From the NCBI GenBank assembly GCA_949282555.1, contig CASDPK010000006.1:1-64000 (forward strand): a DNA stretch of 64,000 nt. Reading direction: 5' to 3'. The number at the start of each line of letters is the position of its first letter. Position 1 is the first letter of the stretch. The stretch comes from an uncultured Lentisphaeraceae bacterium (GTDB lineage: Bacteria > Verrucomicrobiota > Kiritimatiellia > RFP12 > DVOR01). Below the pieces are notes generated by a model. That model worked only from the letters and a program-made list of their open reading frames with translations, was not told the origin of the DNA and did no database searches. A program made the translations under genes and the position numbers. Positions 16,256 to 24,860 of this stretch are shown piece by piece.

Positions 16256-18907
16256 GTGAACGCCGCCGTCACGTCGAGCGCCTTTTTTGGGGGGTGGGCA
16301 TGGCCCGCCCTCCGTGTGTTTTTTCTCTTCCTGCTTGCGATCCTCCCGATCTCCCTCCGTGCCTCCCCCGCCCCTGTGGAGGTCTCCTTCATGGGCGGGT
16401 ACGATCCGGACCGCCCCGAGAGCGCCGTGACCCGGCAGATCCTCGCCCTAGGCAAGGAGCATCCCGAGTTGCGCCCCGTGCGTTGGGGCGGCCTGTGGCT
16501 CCCCGGCGCGGGCGGACGTTCGCCGCTCCTGTTGGCGATGGCCGGCGGCAACGCCCCGGATATCTACCAATGTTGGTTCCACATCATCCAGAGCGACATC
16601 CGCAATGGCTTCCTGATGCCGCTCGATGAGTGGCTGGGCCCCGGCGGGCGCGACTGGGAGGGCTGGGCCCGCGTGCCGAATCTTTGGCGGCGCGTGGCCA
16701 CGGCGGAGGGGCACGTTTATGGCCTTCCCTCCGCCTCCGTCGCCTACTACGGCATCATCTACCGCAAAGACCTCGTGCGCGCCGCTGGGCTTGACCCGGA
16801 GCGTCCCCCGGAGACGTGGGAGGCCTTTTGGCGATGGTGCCAGGCCCTCACGGACCCCGGCCGGGCCGTGGTGGGCTCATCGCGCGGAAGGCGAGCCTTT
16901 GGCGTATGCGAGGCCCCGTGGAATTGGCTCCCGTGGATGCAGAGCGCGGGCGGTTCGCCGGTGTCGCAAACGCGGCTCTCGCCCTTGCGCGGCACACCCT
17001 TTGCCTTTCCGATGGAGGCCACGCGCTGCCTCACGCCCGATGGGGAGGATCTCTCCGCCGTGGAGCCGGTGTGGCAGGCCGATTTCGCCTCCGAGCCCGC
17101 CATCGCCGCCGCCCGTTTCCTCCAGCGTTTGGCGTGGGCGCCGTGGGTGCGCGACCCCGAAACGGGGAAGCCGGTGGATTTGACGGCGGAGGATCTCGCG
17201 CGGGGCTTTGTGCGGGTGGGGGAGCGCACCGTGCGCTTCACGCGGGACGCGGTCATCGAGGGCGTGGTGCGCAAGCTCCCGCTCAACAATGACCCCGAGC
17301 TCTTCATCCGCGGCGAGGTGGCGGCCATGTTCGCCGGCACCGAGGCGATGGAGCGCATCACCGGCTCCGGCGGGTTGGAGCCCGATTTGATTGGCATCAT
17401 GCCGTTCCCTTCGCGTTCGCCCGAGTTGCCGCGCGTCTTTCAGGCGCACCGCCATTTCTGGGGCATCAGCGAAGGCGTGGCCCGCCGCCCCAAGGCGGAG
17501 CGCGATTTGGTCTTCGCCTGTCTGGAGCGCTTGGCCTCGCCTTCGCTCGACGATGCGCGCATCAAGGAACAGGTGCTTGAGGGCAACGCCCGCTGGTGCC
17601 ACCCCGCCGACTTGCGGCGCCTTGGCTTGGAAGCCTATCTCGATGAAATCCCCCCGACCATCCGCCGCCTATACGAGGATCTCGACGCGGGGCGCATCGT
17701 GGCCCGCACGGAGCCTTTCGTCGGCTTTTGGCAGGGCGTGAGCGACCTGCTCCAGCGCCGTTTGCTTGGGATTCTGCTCTCCGAGGCCGGACGCGACTTC
17801 GATGTGGCCGCCGCCCTGAGCGCCATCAACCGCGACGCCAACCGAGGGTTGATGTTCCGCGTGTCGGAGGAGGAGCTCGACCGCCGCCGCCCGTGGGCGC
17901 GGGCGGTTTTGGGGGTGTTGGTGTTGGCGTTCCTGACCTTCCTCACCGTCCGCGTGGTACGTCTGCGCCGGGCCGCGGGGCGGGGTGGGGCGCGGATGGC
18001 GGCCGCGCTTCCCGTGGGCGGACGCCCCCGCAACCCTGTGCGCGTGGTGGTTCTGATGTTGTTGCCGGCACTGCTGAGCGTCACGCTGTGGAGCTACTAT
18101 CCGCTCGTGCGCGGCGTGCTCATGGCCTTTCGGGATTACCGCATCGTGGGGGAGAGTCCGTGGGTGGGGCTCGACAACTTCATTTTGGTGGCCACCGACG
18201 CCGGCTTTTGGCTGAGCGTGGTGCGCACGTTGCGGTATGTGGCGCTGACGCTGGCGTTGGGCTTCTTCACCCCCGTGATCCTCGCCGTGATGCTCTCCGA
18301 AATCCCGCGCGGAAAGATCTTCTTCCGCACGCTCTATTTCCTGCCGCACCTCACCTCCACCCTCGTCATCACCCTGCTGTGGCAGCTGATGTACGACCCC
18401 ACCGAAAACGGCATGCTCAATCAGGCCCTCGCCTTCTTCGGCCTCCCGCACCAAACATGGCTCCAAGACCCCGCCTGGGCCATGGTCTGCTGCGTCCTCC
18501 CCGGCGTGTGGGCGGGCGCGGGCATGGCCTCCCTCATCTACATTGCCGCGCTCCAAGCCCTCCCGCAGGATTACTACGAAGCCGCCGCCATCGACGGCGC
18601 CGGCTTCTGGGGCCGCGTCCGCCATGTCATGCTCCCCCAACTCCTGCCGCTGATGGTCATCAACTTCGTGGGGGCCTTCATCGCCGCCTTCCAAGGCATC
18701 GGGAGCATCTTCCTGCTCACCTTCGGCGGCCCCGGCGACGCCACCAACGTGCTCTCCCTCGCCATCTGGAAGGAAGCCTACAACAATCTCCGCATGGGCT
18801 CCGCCACCACCATGGCGTGGTTCCTCGGCACCGGCCTCATCGGCTTCACCTACCTCCAATTCCGCATCCTGCGCAAGGTGGAGTTCCGCCGCGCCGAGGA
18901 AAACTGA
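16256..18907 (+). CDS. Sugar ABC transporter: binding protein fused to MalF-type permease
   Basis: 883 residues. A signal peptide (about 20-40) precedes a family-1 type solute-binding domain (about 45-535, with LLAMAGGNAPDIYQCW, YYGIIYRKDLV and AHRHFWGISEGV). Next come one hydrophobic helix (about 548-566) with a basic cytoplasmic flank, then a six-helix MalF-type permease (about 595-883) containing the EAA loop EAAAIDGAGFWGRVRHVMLP. The linking helix brings the chain from periplasm to cytoplasm, so the topology is consistent for a real fusion. No MalG-type partner or ATPase follows; the defence island begins instead. The start is GTG, 15 bases after the preceding stop, with a weak RBS. Confidence 0.88.
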   Translation: MNAAVTSSAFFGGWAWPALRVFFLFLLAILPISLRASPAPVEVSFMGGYDPDRPESAVTRQILALGKEHPELRPVRWGGLWLPGAGGRSPLLLAMAGGNAPDIYQCWFHIIQSDIRNGFLMPLDEWLGPGGRDWEGWARVPNLWRRVATAEGHVYGLPSASVAYYGIIYRKDLVRAAGLDPERPPETWEAFWRWCQALTDPGRAVVGSSRGRRAFGVCEAPWNWLPWMQSAGGSPVSQTRLSPLRGTPFAFPMEATRCLTPDGEDLSAVEPVWQADFASEPAIAAARFLQRLAWAPWVRDPETGKPVDLTAEDLARGFVRVGERTVRFTRDAVIEGVVRKLPLNNDPELFIRGEVAAMFAGTEAMERITGSGGLEPDLIGIMPFPSRSPELPRVFQAHRHFWGISEGVARRPKAERDLVFACLERLASPSLDDARIKEQVLEGNARWCHPADLRRLGLEAYLDEIPPTIRRLYEDLDAGRIVARTEPFVGFWQGVSDLLQRRLLGILLSEAGRDFDVAAALSAINRDANRGLMFRVSEEELDRRRPWARAVLGVLVLAFLTFLTVRVVRLRRAAGRGGARMAAALPVGGRPRNPVRVVVLMLLPALLSVTLWSYYPLVRGVLMAFRDYRIVGESPWVGLDNFILVATDAGFWLSVVRTLRYVALTLALGFFTPVILAVMLSEIPRGKIFFRTLYFLPHLTSTLVITLLWQLMYDPTENGMLNQALAFFGLPHQTWLQDPAWAMVCCVLPGVWAGAGMASLIYIAALQALPQDYYEAAAIDGAGFWGRVRHVMLPQLLPLMVINFVGAFIAAFQGIGSIFLLTFGGPGDATNVLSLAIWKEAYNNLRMGSATTMAWFLGTGLIGFTYLQFRILRKVEFRRAEEN

Positions 18908-18933
18908 CCCCGTCCGTCCTCCCTTCCCGCCCC

Positions 18934-18983
18934 CTCCGTATCTCCCCTCGGGATGCGGAGCTTCTCCCCCTCCGATACGGAGC
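18934..18983 (+). repeat. Dispersed intergenic hairpin repeat, copy B
   Basis: CTCCGTATC...GATGCGGAG forms a hairpin (arms 18934-18942 and 18952-18960) and is followed by the small palindrome CTCCGATACGGAG. It shares the core of copies at 4057 and 46577 and lies 26 bases after the permease fusion gene. A TGT-TAGACT -10-like sequence follows, as TGG-TAGACT follows copy A. Confidence 0.6.
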
Positions 18984-19076
18984 CTCCCGGTGTGTTAGAC
19001 TGGGAGGCGCTTCGGAGCCTGTCTGTTGTGCCCTCTTTACCTCATGCGTATGGTGTCATTGCTTCACTGCGCTCCT

Positions 19077-19105
19077 TTGCCAAGAGACCTGAAATATGCT
19101 ATAAG
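19077..19105 (+). promoter_or_regulatory. Promoter of the defence island
   Basis: TTGCCA (19077-19082), a 17-base spacer and TATAAG (19100-19105), with TGC before the -10. It is the best promoter in the 508-base gap before the helicase gene and leaves a leader of about 300 nt. Confidence 0.6.
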
Positions 19106-19120
19106 AAACGGCATATTTCA
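19090..19120 (+). promoter_or_regulatory. Palindromic operator over the island promoter
   Basis: Perfect 10-bp arms TGAAATATGC (19090-19099) and GCATATTTCA (19111-19120) are separated by 11 bases that contain the -10 box and reach the likely start site. Its AT-rich arms stand out from the GC-rich surroundings. The position suits a dimeric repressor; no repressor gene is recognised next to it. Confidence 0.6.
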
Positions 19121-19153
19121 AGCAAGGCAGGACAGCGTTCAAGGATTGTTCAC

Positions 19154-19270
19154 ATGAAAAACATGAGCTATGACAGTCGGAGGATACGATCCTGCAAGAA
19201 GGATATCACGAATGGCGAAAGGAAGGCTCTTCGGGAAGGTTTGCAGGAAACTGTGAGCGACTTAAGTTAA
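19154..19270 (+). CDS. Possible small leader ORF before the defence operon
   Basis: A 38-codon frame starting ATG at 19154, rich in Arg/Lys (MKNMSYDSRRIRSCKKD...), lies in the long leader downstream of the palindromic operator. It has no clear ribosome-binding site and no recognised family, so it may be chance. If translated it could act as a leader peptide. The rest of 18908-19415 holds the repeat, the promoter and no other credible gene. Confidence 0.2.
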   Translation: MKNMSYDSRRIRSCKKDITNGERKALREGLQETVSDLS

Positions 19271-19415
19271 CGACTGAAGGATACAGCCTTCGTCTTCATT
19301 GGACATCATTGATTGTTTGATGAATGCCATTTGGACGGTCGGTGGGGTCTTTTCCACAGACGACTTGTACGGCAAAGGATGATGACGCGCTGGTTGAAAA
19401 CGTTGGGGTGATGGC

Positions 19416-22400
19416 ATGCGGATGGTGGACAATATCAATCATACCGTCAAGGATGATCTGAAAGGGATTGTCCGTAAAGGCAGTAAGCTTTCCATCGCGG
19501 CGGCCTGTTTTTCCATCTACGCTTATCAGGAGCTCAAGGGGCAGCTTGAGGAAATAGACGAACTGCGATTTATCTTCACTTCCCCTACGTTCACCACGGA
19601 GAAAACGCCGAAAGCCAAGCGGGAATTTTATATTCCCAGATTGTCCCGTGAGCGTAGCCTCTATGGCACGGAGTTTGAGGTCAAACTGCGCAACGAGCTA
19701 ACGCAAAAGGCGATTGCCAAGGAGTGCGCGGATTGGATTCGGCGGAAGGTCACGTTCAAGTCCAACATTACGACTGAGAACATGACCGGATTTTTCACGG
19801 TGGATCAGAGCACCTATTCTCCCGTCAATGGGTTTACCACCGTCGATTTGGGGTGCGAGCGTGGAAACAACGCCTATTACCCCATTGTGGAAACCGAGGC
19901 GCATGAGAATGGCCATTACTTCATCAAACTCTTCGACGAGTTATGGAACGACGGCAAGCGGCTTCAAGACGTCACGGACATTGTCATTGAAAGCATCCGC
20001 GCGGCCTACAAGGAGAACGCGCCGGACTTTATCTATTTCTTTACCCTCTACAATATTTTCAAGGAATTTTTGGAGGACATCTCCGAGGATGAGTTGCCCA
20101 ATGAGGCCACGGGGTTCAAGGACAGCAAGATTTGGGGAATGCTTTACAACTTCCAAAGAGACGCCGTCCTTGCCATTGTCAGCAAGTTGGAAAAGTTCAA
20201 TGGTTGCATTCTTGCGGACAGTGTGGGCCTTGGGAAAACCTTTACGGCACTGGCCGTTATCAAGTATTACGAGAACCGCAACAAATCCGTCCTTGTGCTT
20301 TGTCCCAAGAAGCTGTCGGAGAACTGGAACACTTACAAGGGCAACTATGTCAACAACCCCATCGCCTCCGACCGATTGCGGTATGACGTTCTCTATCACA
20401 CGGATCTCTCCCGCGAATCCGGCACCTCCAATGGGATTGCGCTTGATCGCCTGAATTGGGGCAACTATGACCTTGTGGTCATCGACGAAAGCCATAATTT
20501 TCGCAATGGCGGTGAGATCACCGGCGAAGGCGCAAAAGAGAACCGGTATCTGAAACTGCTCAACAAAGTGATTCGCACCGGTGTTCGAACCAAAGTGCTG
20601 ATGCTTTCCGCGACGCCGGTCAACAATAGGTTTATCGACCTGAAAAACCAGCTTGCCCTCGCCTATGAGGGCGATGCCGCCCTGATCAACGAAAAGCTGG
20701 GCACCGCCAAGGGCATCGACGAGATTTTCCGTCAGGCGCAGAAGGCCTTCAATGTGTGGAGCAAACTCCCCGCCGGGCAACGCACCACGGAAGCGCTCCT
20801 GAAGACGTTGGATTTTGACTTCTTTGAGCTGTTGGACAGCGTCACCATCGCCCGTTCCAGAAAGCATATCGAAAAATATTACGATACCGCCGAGATCGGC
20901 GATTTCCCAAGCCGGTTGCCGCCCATTTCACTTCGGCCGCGATTGACAGACCTTGATGGGGCAATCAACTATGGTGAAATCTACCATTTGTTGATGTCCC
21001 TGAATTTGACCATTTACACGCCGTCCAGCTATATCATGCCATCGAGGATGGCCATATACATCGACTTCGCCCACAACAAGGGGGCGAATTTGACGCAGAG
21101 AGGCCGTGAAGAGGGCATCCGGCGGCTTATGGGCATCAACCTGCTCAAGCGGTTGGAGAGCTCGGTGTATGCCTTCCGGCTGACCTTGGAGCGCATCAAG
21201 GCGTTGATTAACGGCACCATCCAAACGATCAGGCATTATCGCTCCGGCACCCATATGCTCGATTTGACCGACTTGTCCAACGTGCAGGACTTCGACGGTG
21301 ACGATCAGAACATGGATTTCTTCTCCGTTGGCAAGAAGGTCAGAATCAACCTTGAGGATATGGACTATGTGTCATGGTTGCGGGATTTGGAGAAAGACGC
21401 CGAGTGTTTGGATTTGCTCTCCTCAATGATTGCCGACATCACGCCGGAGCATGACACCAAGCTGCAAACGCTCTTCGACACCATTCGCTCCAAGCAACGG
21501 CATCCCATCAACCCGGGGAACCGCAAGCTGATCATTTTCACCGCCTTCTCCGACACGGCGGATTATCTGTATGCCCACGTGAGCGCATTCGCCAAGAAGA
21601 CGTTTGGCCTTGAAACGGCGGAAATCACCGGGACGGTGGATGGCCGGACGACGCTCCCGCGCCTGAAGGCAGACCTGAACACGGTCTTGACGTGCTTTTC
21701 CCCTGTTTCCAAGGGGCGAGCCATTCTCATGCCGGGAAGCACGGACGAGCTGGACATCCTGATCGCCACCGATTGCATTTCCGAAGGCCAGAACCTGCAA
21801 GACTGCGACTACCTGATCAACTATGACATCCATTGGAATCCGGTGCGCATCATTCAGCGATTTGGGCGAATTGACCGTATCGGCAGCAAGAACGGGCAGA
21901 TCCAGCTGGTGAACTTTTGGCCGGACATGAGCTTGGATGAGTACATCAATCTCAAGAGCCGCGTGGAAACCCGCATGAAAATCTCCGTCATGACGTCCAC
22001 CGGCGACGACGATCCGATCAACCAGGAGGAGAAGGGTGACCTTGAATACCGCAGGGCCCAGCTTAAGCGATTGCAGGAGGAGGTCGTGGACATCGAGGAG
22101 ATGTCCAGCGGCATTTCCATCATGGATTTGGGACTGAATGAGTTTCGGCTGGATTTGCTGGACTACATGAAGCGGCATGACGATGTGGAGAAGGCGCCCA
22201 ACGGAATGCACGCCGTGGTGCCAAAGGGTGAGGAGACGCCCGCAGGCGTGATTTTCGTCCTAAGGAACATCAATGACAGCGTGAACATTGACCATCGGAA
22301 TCGCGTCCATCCGTTCTACATGGTCTACATTCGCGAAGACGGCGAGATCGTGTGCGACTATCTCAACCCGAAAAAGATGCTGGATCTCCTCCGGTTGTTG

Positions 22401-22640
22401 TGCAAGGGCAAGGACGCGCCGTGCGTGGAGCTGTGCAAACGCTTCAACGAAGCCACCGACGATGGCCGCAAGATGAAGGAGGTCTCGGCGCTGTTGAGCG
22501 AGGCCATCCGCTCCATCATGGAGGTGAAGGAGGCAAGCGATCTCGACAGTCTCTTCGCGCGCGGCGGCACAACGGCGCTGATGTCTGCCGTCTCCGGGTT
22601 GGATGATTTTGAGCTGATCTGCTTCCTTGTCGTGAAGTAG
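19416..22640 (+). CDS. SNF2-family helicase with N-terminal PLD-like domain
   Basis: 1074 residues. The N-terminal about 120 residues (KGSKLSIAAACFSIYAYQEL, RFIFTSPTF) match the phospholipase-D-like domain of helicases found beside type III-like restriction systems. The motor core follows: Walker A ADSVGLGKT (268-276), DEAH-like DESH (357-360), LSATPVNNR, and motif VI QRFGRIDRIGSKNG in the C-terminal lobe. Such proteins are DNA translocases; whether the PLD part cuts DNA is not evident, as no clear HxK motif is seen. First gene of the island operon; ATG at 19416 or 19422, both with a weak RBS. GC-rich, like the host. Confidence 0.88.
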   Translation: MRMVDNINHTVKDDLKGIVRKGSKLSIAAACFSIYAYQELKGQLEEIDELRFIFTSPTFTTEKTPKAKREFYIPRLSRERSLYGTEFEVKLRNELTQKAIAKECADWIRRKVTFKSNITTENMTGFFTVDQSTYSPVNGFTTVDLGCERGNNAYYPIVETEAHENGHYFIKLFDELWNDGKRLQDVTDIVIESIRAAYKENAPDFIYFFTLYNIFKEFLEDISEDELPNEATGFKDSKIWGMLYNFQRDAVLAIVSKLEKFNGCILADSVGLGKTFTALAVIKYYENRNKSVLVLCPKKLSENWNTYKGNYVNNPIASDRLRYDVLYHTDLSRESGTSNGIALDRLNWGNYDLVVIDESHNFRNGGEITGEGAKENRYLKLLNKVIRTGVRTKVLMLSATPVNNRFIDLKNQLALAYEGDAALINEKLGTAKGIDEIFRQAQKAFNVWSKLPAGQRTTEALLKTLDFDFFELLDSVTIARSRKHIEKYYDTAEIGDFPSRLPPISLRPRLTDLDGAINYGEIYHLLMSLNLTIYTPSSYIMPSRMAIYIDFAHNKGANLTQRGREEGIRRLMGINLLKRLESSVYAFRLTLERIKALINGTIQTIRHYRSGTHMLDLTDLSNVQDFDGDDQNMDFFSVGKKVRINLEDMDYVSWLRDLEKDAECLDLLSSMIADITPEHDTKLQTLFDTIRSKQRHPINPGNRKLIIFTAFSDTADYLYAHVSAFAKKTFGLETAEITGTVDGRTTLPRLKADLNTVLTCFSPVSKGRAILMPGSTDELDILIATDCISEGQNLQDCDYLINYDIHWNPVRIIQRFGRIDRIGSKNGQIQLVNFWPDMSLDEYINLKSRVETRMKISVMTSTGDDDPINQEEKGDLEYRRAQLKRLQEEVVDIEEMSSGISIMDLGLNEFRLDLLDYMKRHDDVEKAPNGMHAVVPKGEETPAGVIFVLRNINDSVNIDHRNRVHPFYMVYIREDGEIVCDYLNPKKMLDLLRLLCKGKDAPCVELCKRFNEATDDGRKMKEVSALLSEAIRSIMEVKEASDLDSLFARGGTTALMSAVSGLDDFELICFLVVK

Positions 22641-22663
22641 GGAATCTTTGGAGGTATGACTAC

Positions 22664-24199
22664 ATGAAAATCGCTTTCTTATTTGGAGCAGGGGCTGAAA
22701 TTGGTTATGGATTTCCGTCTGGGGATAAGTTCGCTCTTGATATGTTTAGATTTGATGCCTCCAGTAGCAAAAAACGTTTCAAAGATATGAGAGACCAAGT
22801 TGACCTTACAACAGACTATGCGTCTAGGTGGCTTCCAGACGACTTCAGGGACAAGAATATTAGTTCATTCGGGAAAACTGTTTTTCAAAACATAATCAAA
22901 GATACAATGACACATAACAGGGATAGTATTATCAAGCGAATCAATCAATTTGATGATATTGCTCGAAAAGAGGCTAAATTAATGGCGGATATGGAGGAGA
23001 GAGTTGATATAGACTTAATGTTCCGCGAGTTGCTCAATAGGGAGGTGGCTAATATTCGGATGACGCAGTCGATAAAATTCATAGATGAGTTCCGACAAGG
23101 AAATGACTTATTTAATAGTTCATATTATTCAGCCCTCCTCATGGTATACAAAAAGAAAGATCTTCTAACAAGAGAGCAACGTACGGAACTTAGAAAAGTA
23201 CTGTTGTCTATTCTTCAGCTTTATATTGGAGCATTGGGAGAGTCATTAACCCAAAAGATTAATGACGGACTTTTTGTAAAAAAAGATGAAGACTTCGATT
23301 TTTTTGATGACATTGGCGAGATTATTCAATTAGATTACTCGTCTTCTGGATTGACGGGTTTAGAATATTTACTTGATAAATACGATACAGATACTTCCTC
23401 AAACGGAGGGAAGTGTATTCTTTTTGCACGAAGAATTATGGAGTCTATTTACGCTACTGCATTGGATTATAAATCTTTGATAGATGCAAATTGGCACTAT
23501 CTTTATAGTCCAGCTTCGGACTGGGCAAAGTTTTGTAAGATTTGTATTTTCTTATTGACGGCGAGAGAATACATTGTTCAGATTGCAGAACAGGTTACCC
23601 CGGAAACTAAATATGGTTATTACCATTCGTTGAAAGAGGCCATGGATAAAGGTCTATTTAAGGTTGTTGCGGTTGCAACAACAAACTATAATCGTTTTAT
23701 TGAGAAAATTTTGCACAGAAAAGTCTCGTTCCTGAATGGTTCGACCGAAACATGGTACGATCCTTACCTCAATCGTATCGAGGAATTCGACGAAAAATCC
23801 AACTCTATGATGGAAACAACAGAAAAGCACATATTGGTTCCTCTGATGTTTACCCAAAGCGGTACAAAGCCGATGACATCAATCGAGATGCTGAACATTT
23901 ATGTTGACATGTACAAAAAGTGGAAAAAGGCAGATAAAATTGTGGTCGTAGGTTTTGGTTTTGGTCCTGACGATGAACATATAAATGGAATAATTAGAAC
24001 CCTAATTGATCTTGATGATAAAGTCATTGATATTGTGACAATCGAGTCTGGAGAAACAGATGATAATCTTGTAACAGACTATGCAAAAAAACTTAAAGTA
24101 GCAAAATCGAAAAATATTTCAGTCATCCAGGTAAATGAAACTGGAAAAACTTCTGCTGGGAAGATGTGGACGGAACTCATATCTACCAAAAGAGGTTAG
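22664..24199 (+). CDS. SIR2-like family protein
   Basis: 511 residues. The N-terminal Rossmann nucleotide-binding motif FLFGAGAEIGYGFPSGDKF, the internal ATTNYNRFIEKI (about 337-348), HILVPLMFTQSGTKP and GFGFGPDDEHIN (about 430-441) are hallmarks of defence-type SIR2 proteins. Several relatives are NAD+-consuming effectors in antiphage systems, but no activity is shown here. The middle (about 100-330) is a long helical region. Strikingly AT-rich compared with the helicase before it and the DUF4391 gene after it, so it looks like a separately acquired module. It starts 23 bases after the helicase stop and ends one base before the next start. Confidence 0.85.
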   Translation: MKIAFLFGAGAEIGYGFPSGDKFALDMFRFDASSSKKRFKDMRDQVDLTTDYASRWLPDDFRDKNISSFGKTVFQNIIKDTMTHNRDSIIKRINQFDDIARKEAKLMADMEERVDIDLMFRELLNREVANIRMTQSIKFIDEFRQGNDLFNSSYYSALLMVYKKKDLLTREQRTELRKVLLSILQLYIGALGESLTQKINDGLFVKKDEDFDFFDDIGEIIQLDYSSSGLTGLEYLLDKYDTDTSSNGGKCILFARRIMESIYATALDYKSLIDANWHYLYSPASDWAKFCKICIFLLTAREYIVQIAEQVTPETKYGYYHSLKEAMDKGLFKVVAVATTNYNRFIEKILHRKVSFLNGSTETWYDPYLNRIEEFDEKSNSMMETTEKHILVPLMFTQSGTKPMTSIEMLNIYVDMYKKWKKADKIVVVGFGFGPDDEHINGIIRTLIDLDDKVIDIVTIESGETDDNLVTDYAKKLKVAKSKNISVIQVNETGKTSAGKMWTELISTKRG

Positions 24200-24200
24200 T

Positions 24201-24845
24201 ATGCTCGGTTTCCCTCGCCCAACAGAATTCAACAAGCGCATCCCCAAGCAGAAGTTCTATGAGCACATGGAGCTCCCCGCTGCGCTTAAGCGGGTGTTCG
24301 TGGAGCAGATCCGCATGGTTTGGTGGCGCAACAAACTGGCCGCAACGACGGTAAACATTGCCGCCGGGGACATGGTCACGGAGATTGAGGTGTTTGAGGT
24401 CTGCCTGCAACAGCCGCGCCTTGAAGAGGCCATCCTGCGGCAGATGGATCGGGAAATCCCCTACCACATCCTCTTTCTGCTCACCTGCGAAGGGAAGGAA
24501 CAGGCGTGGATTGGCTACAAGGAGGCCGTTGCCGGCGGTGCGGCCTTCAAGGTGAGCCGCTATTATCACACCGACTGGGTGCCGGAAGGAAGCCTCCGCT
24601 TCTCCATTGGCGGGCTGAACATGGATGCCGTTTATGCAAGCCTTGTGCGGCAGATCGCCGGTGATGCCCTTCCGTCTGAGCAGGGCGAGACGCTCCAAGC
24701 ATCCGTTGCACGGAGCGAGGCCAAGCAACAGCTTGAACGGCGAATCGTGGCACTCGAGGCGAAGGTGCGCAAAGAAAAGCAGTTGAACCGGCGCATGGAG
24801 TATAATGCGGAACTGAAATTGTTGAAGACGCGACGGAATGGCTAA
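24201..24845 (+). CDS. DUF4391 domain protein of type III-like R-M loci
   Basis: 214 residues starting MLGFPRPTEFNKRIPKQKFYE. This matches the small protein (DUF4391) that repeatedly accompanies SNF2 helicase, Mod and Res genes. It ends in a coiled coil (about 160-214, LERRIVALEAKVRKEKQLNRR). Function is unknown; a structural or coupling role in the complex is plausible. The ATG at 24201 comes one base after the SIR2 stop and gives the family N-terminus; longer in-frame starts would read into SIR2. GC-rich, like the core genes. Confidence 0.82.
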   Translation: MLGFPRPTEFNKRIPKQKFYEHMELPAALKRVFVEQIRMVWWRNKLAATTVNIAAGDMVTEIEVFEVCLQQPRLEEAILRQMDREIPYHILFLLTCEGKEQAWIGYKEAVAGGAAFKVSRYYHTDWVPEGSLRFSIGGLNMDAVYASLVRQIAGDALPSEQGETLQASVARSEAKQQLERRIVALEAKVRKEKQLNRRMEYNAELKLLKTRRNG

Positions 24846-24860
24846 AGGGAGCGAAGATAA

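Noticed and set aside
19416..22640. Helicase taken as DISARM DrmD or a BREX component
   Set aside because: The neighbours (Mod, Res, DUF4391) are those of type III-like restriction loci; no drmA/B/C or brx/pgl genes are present.
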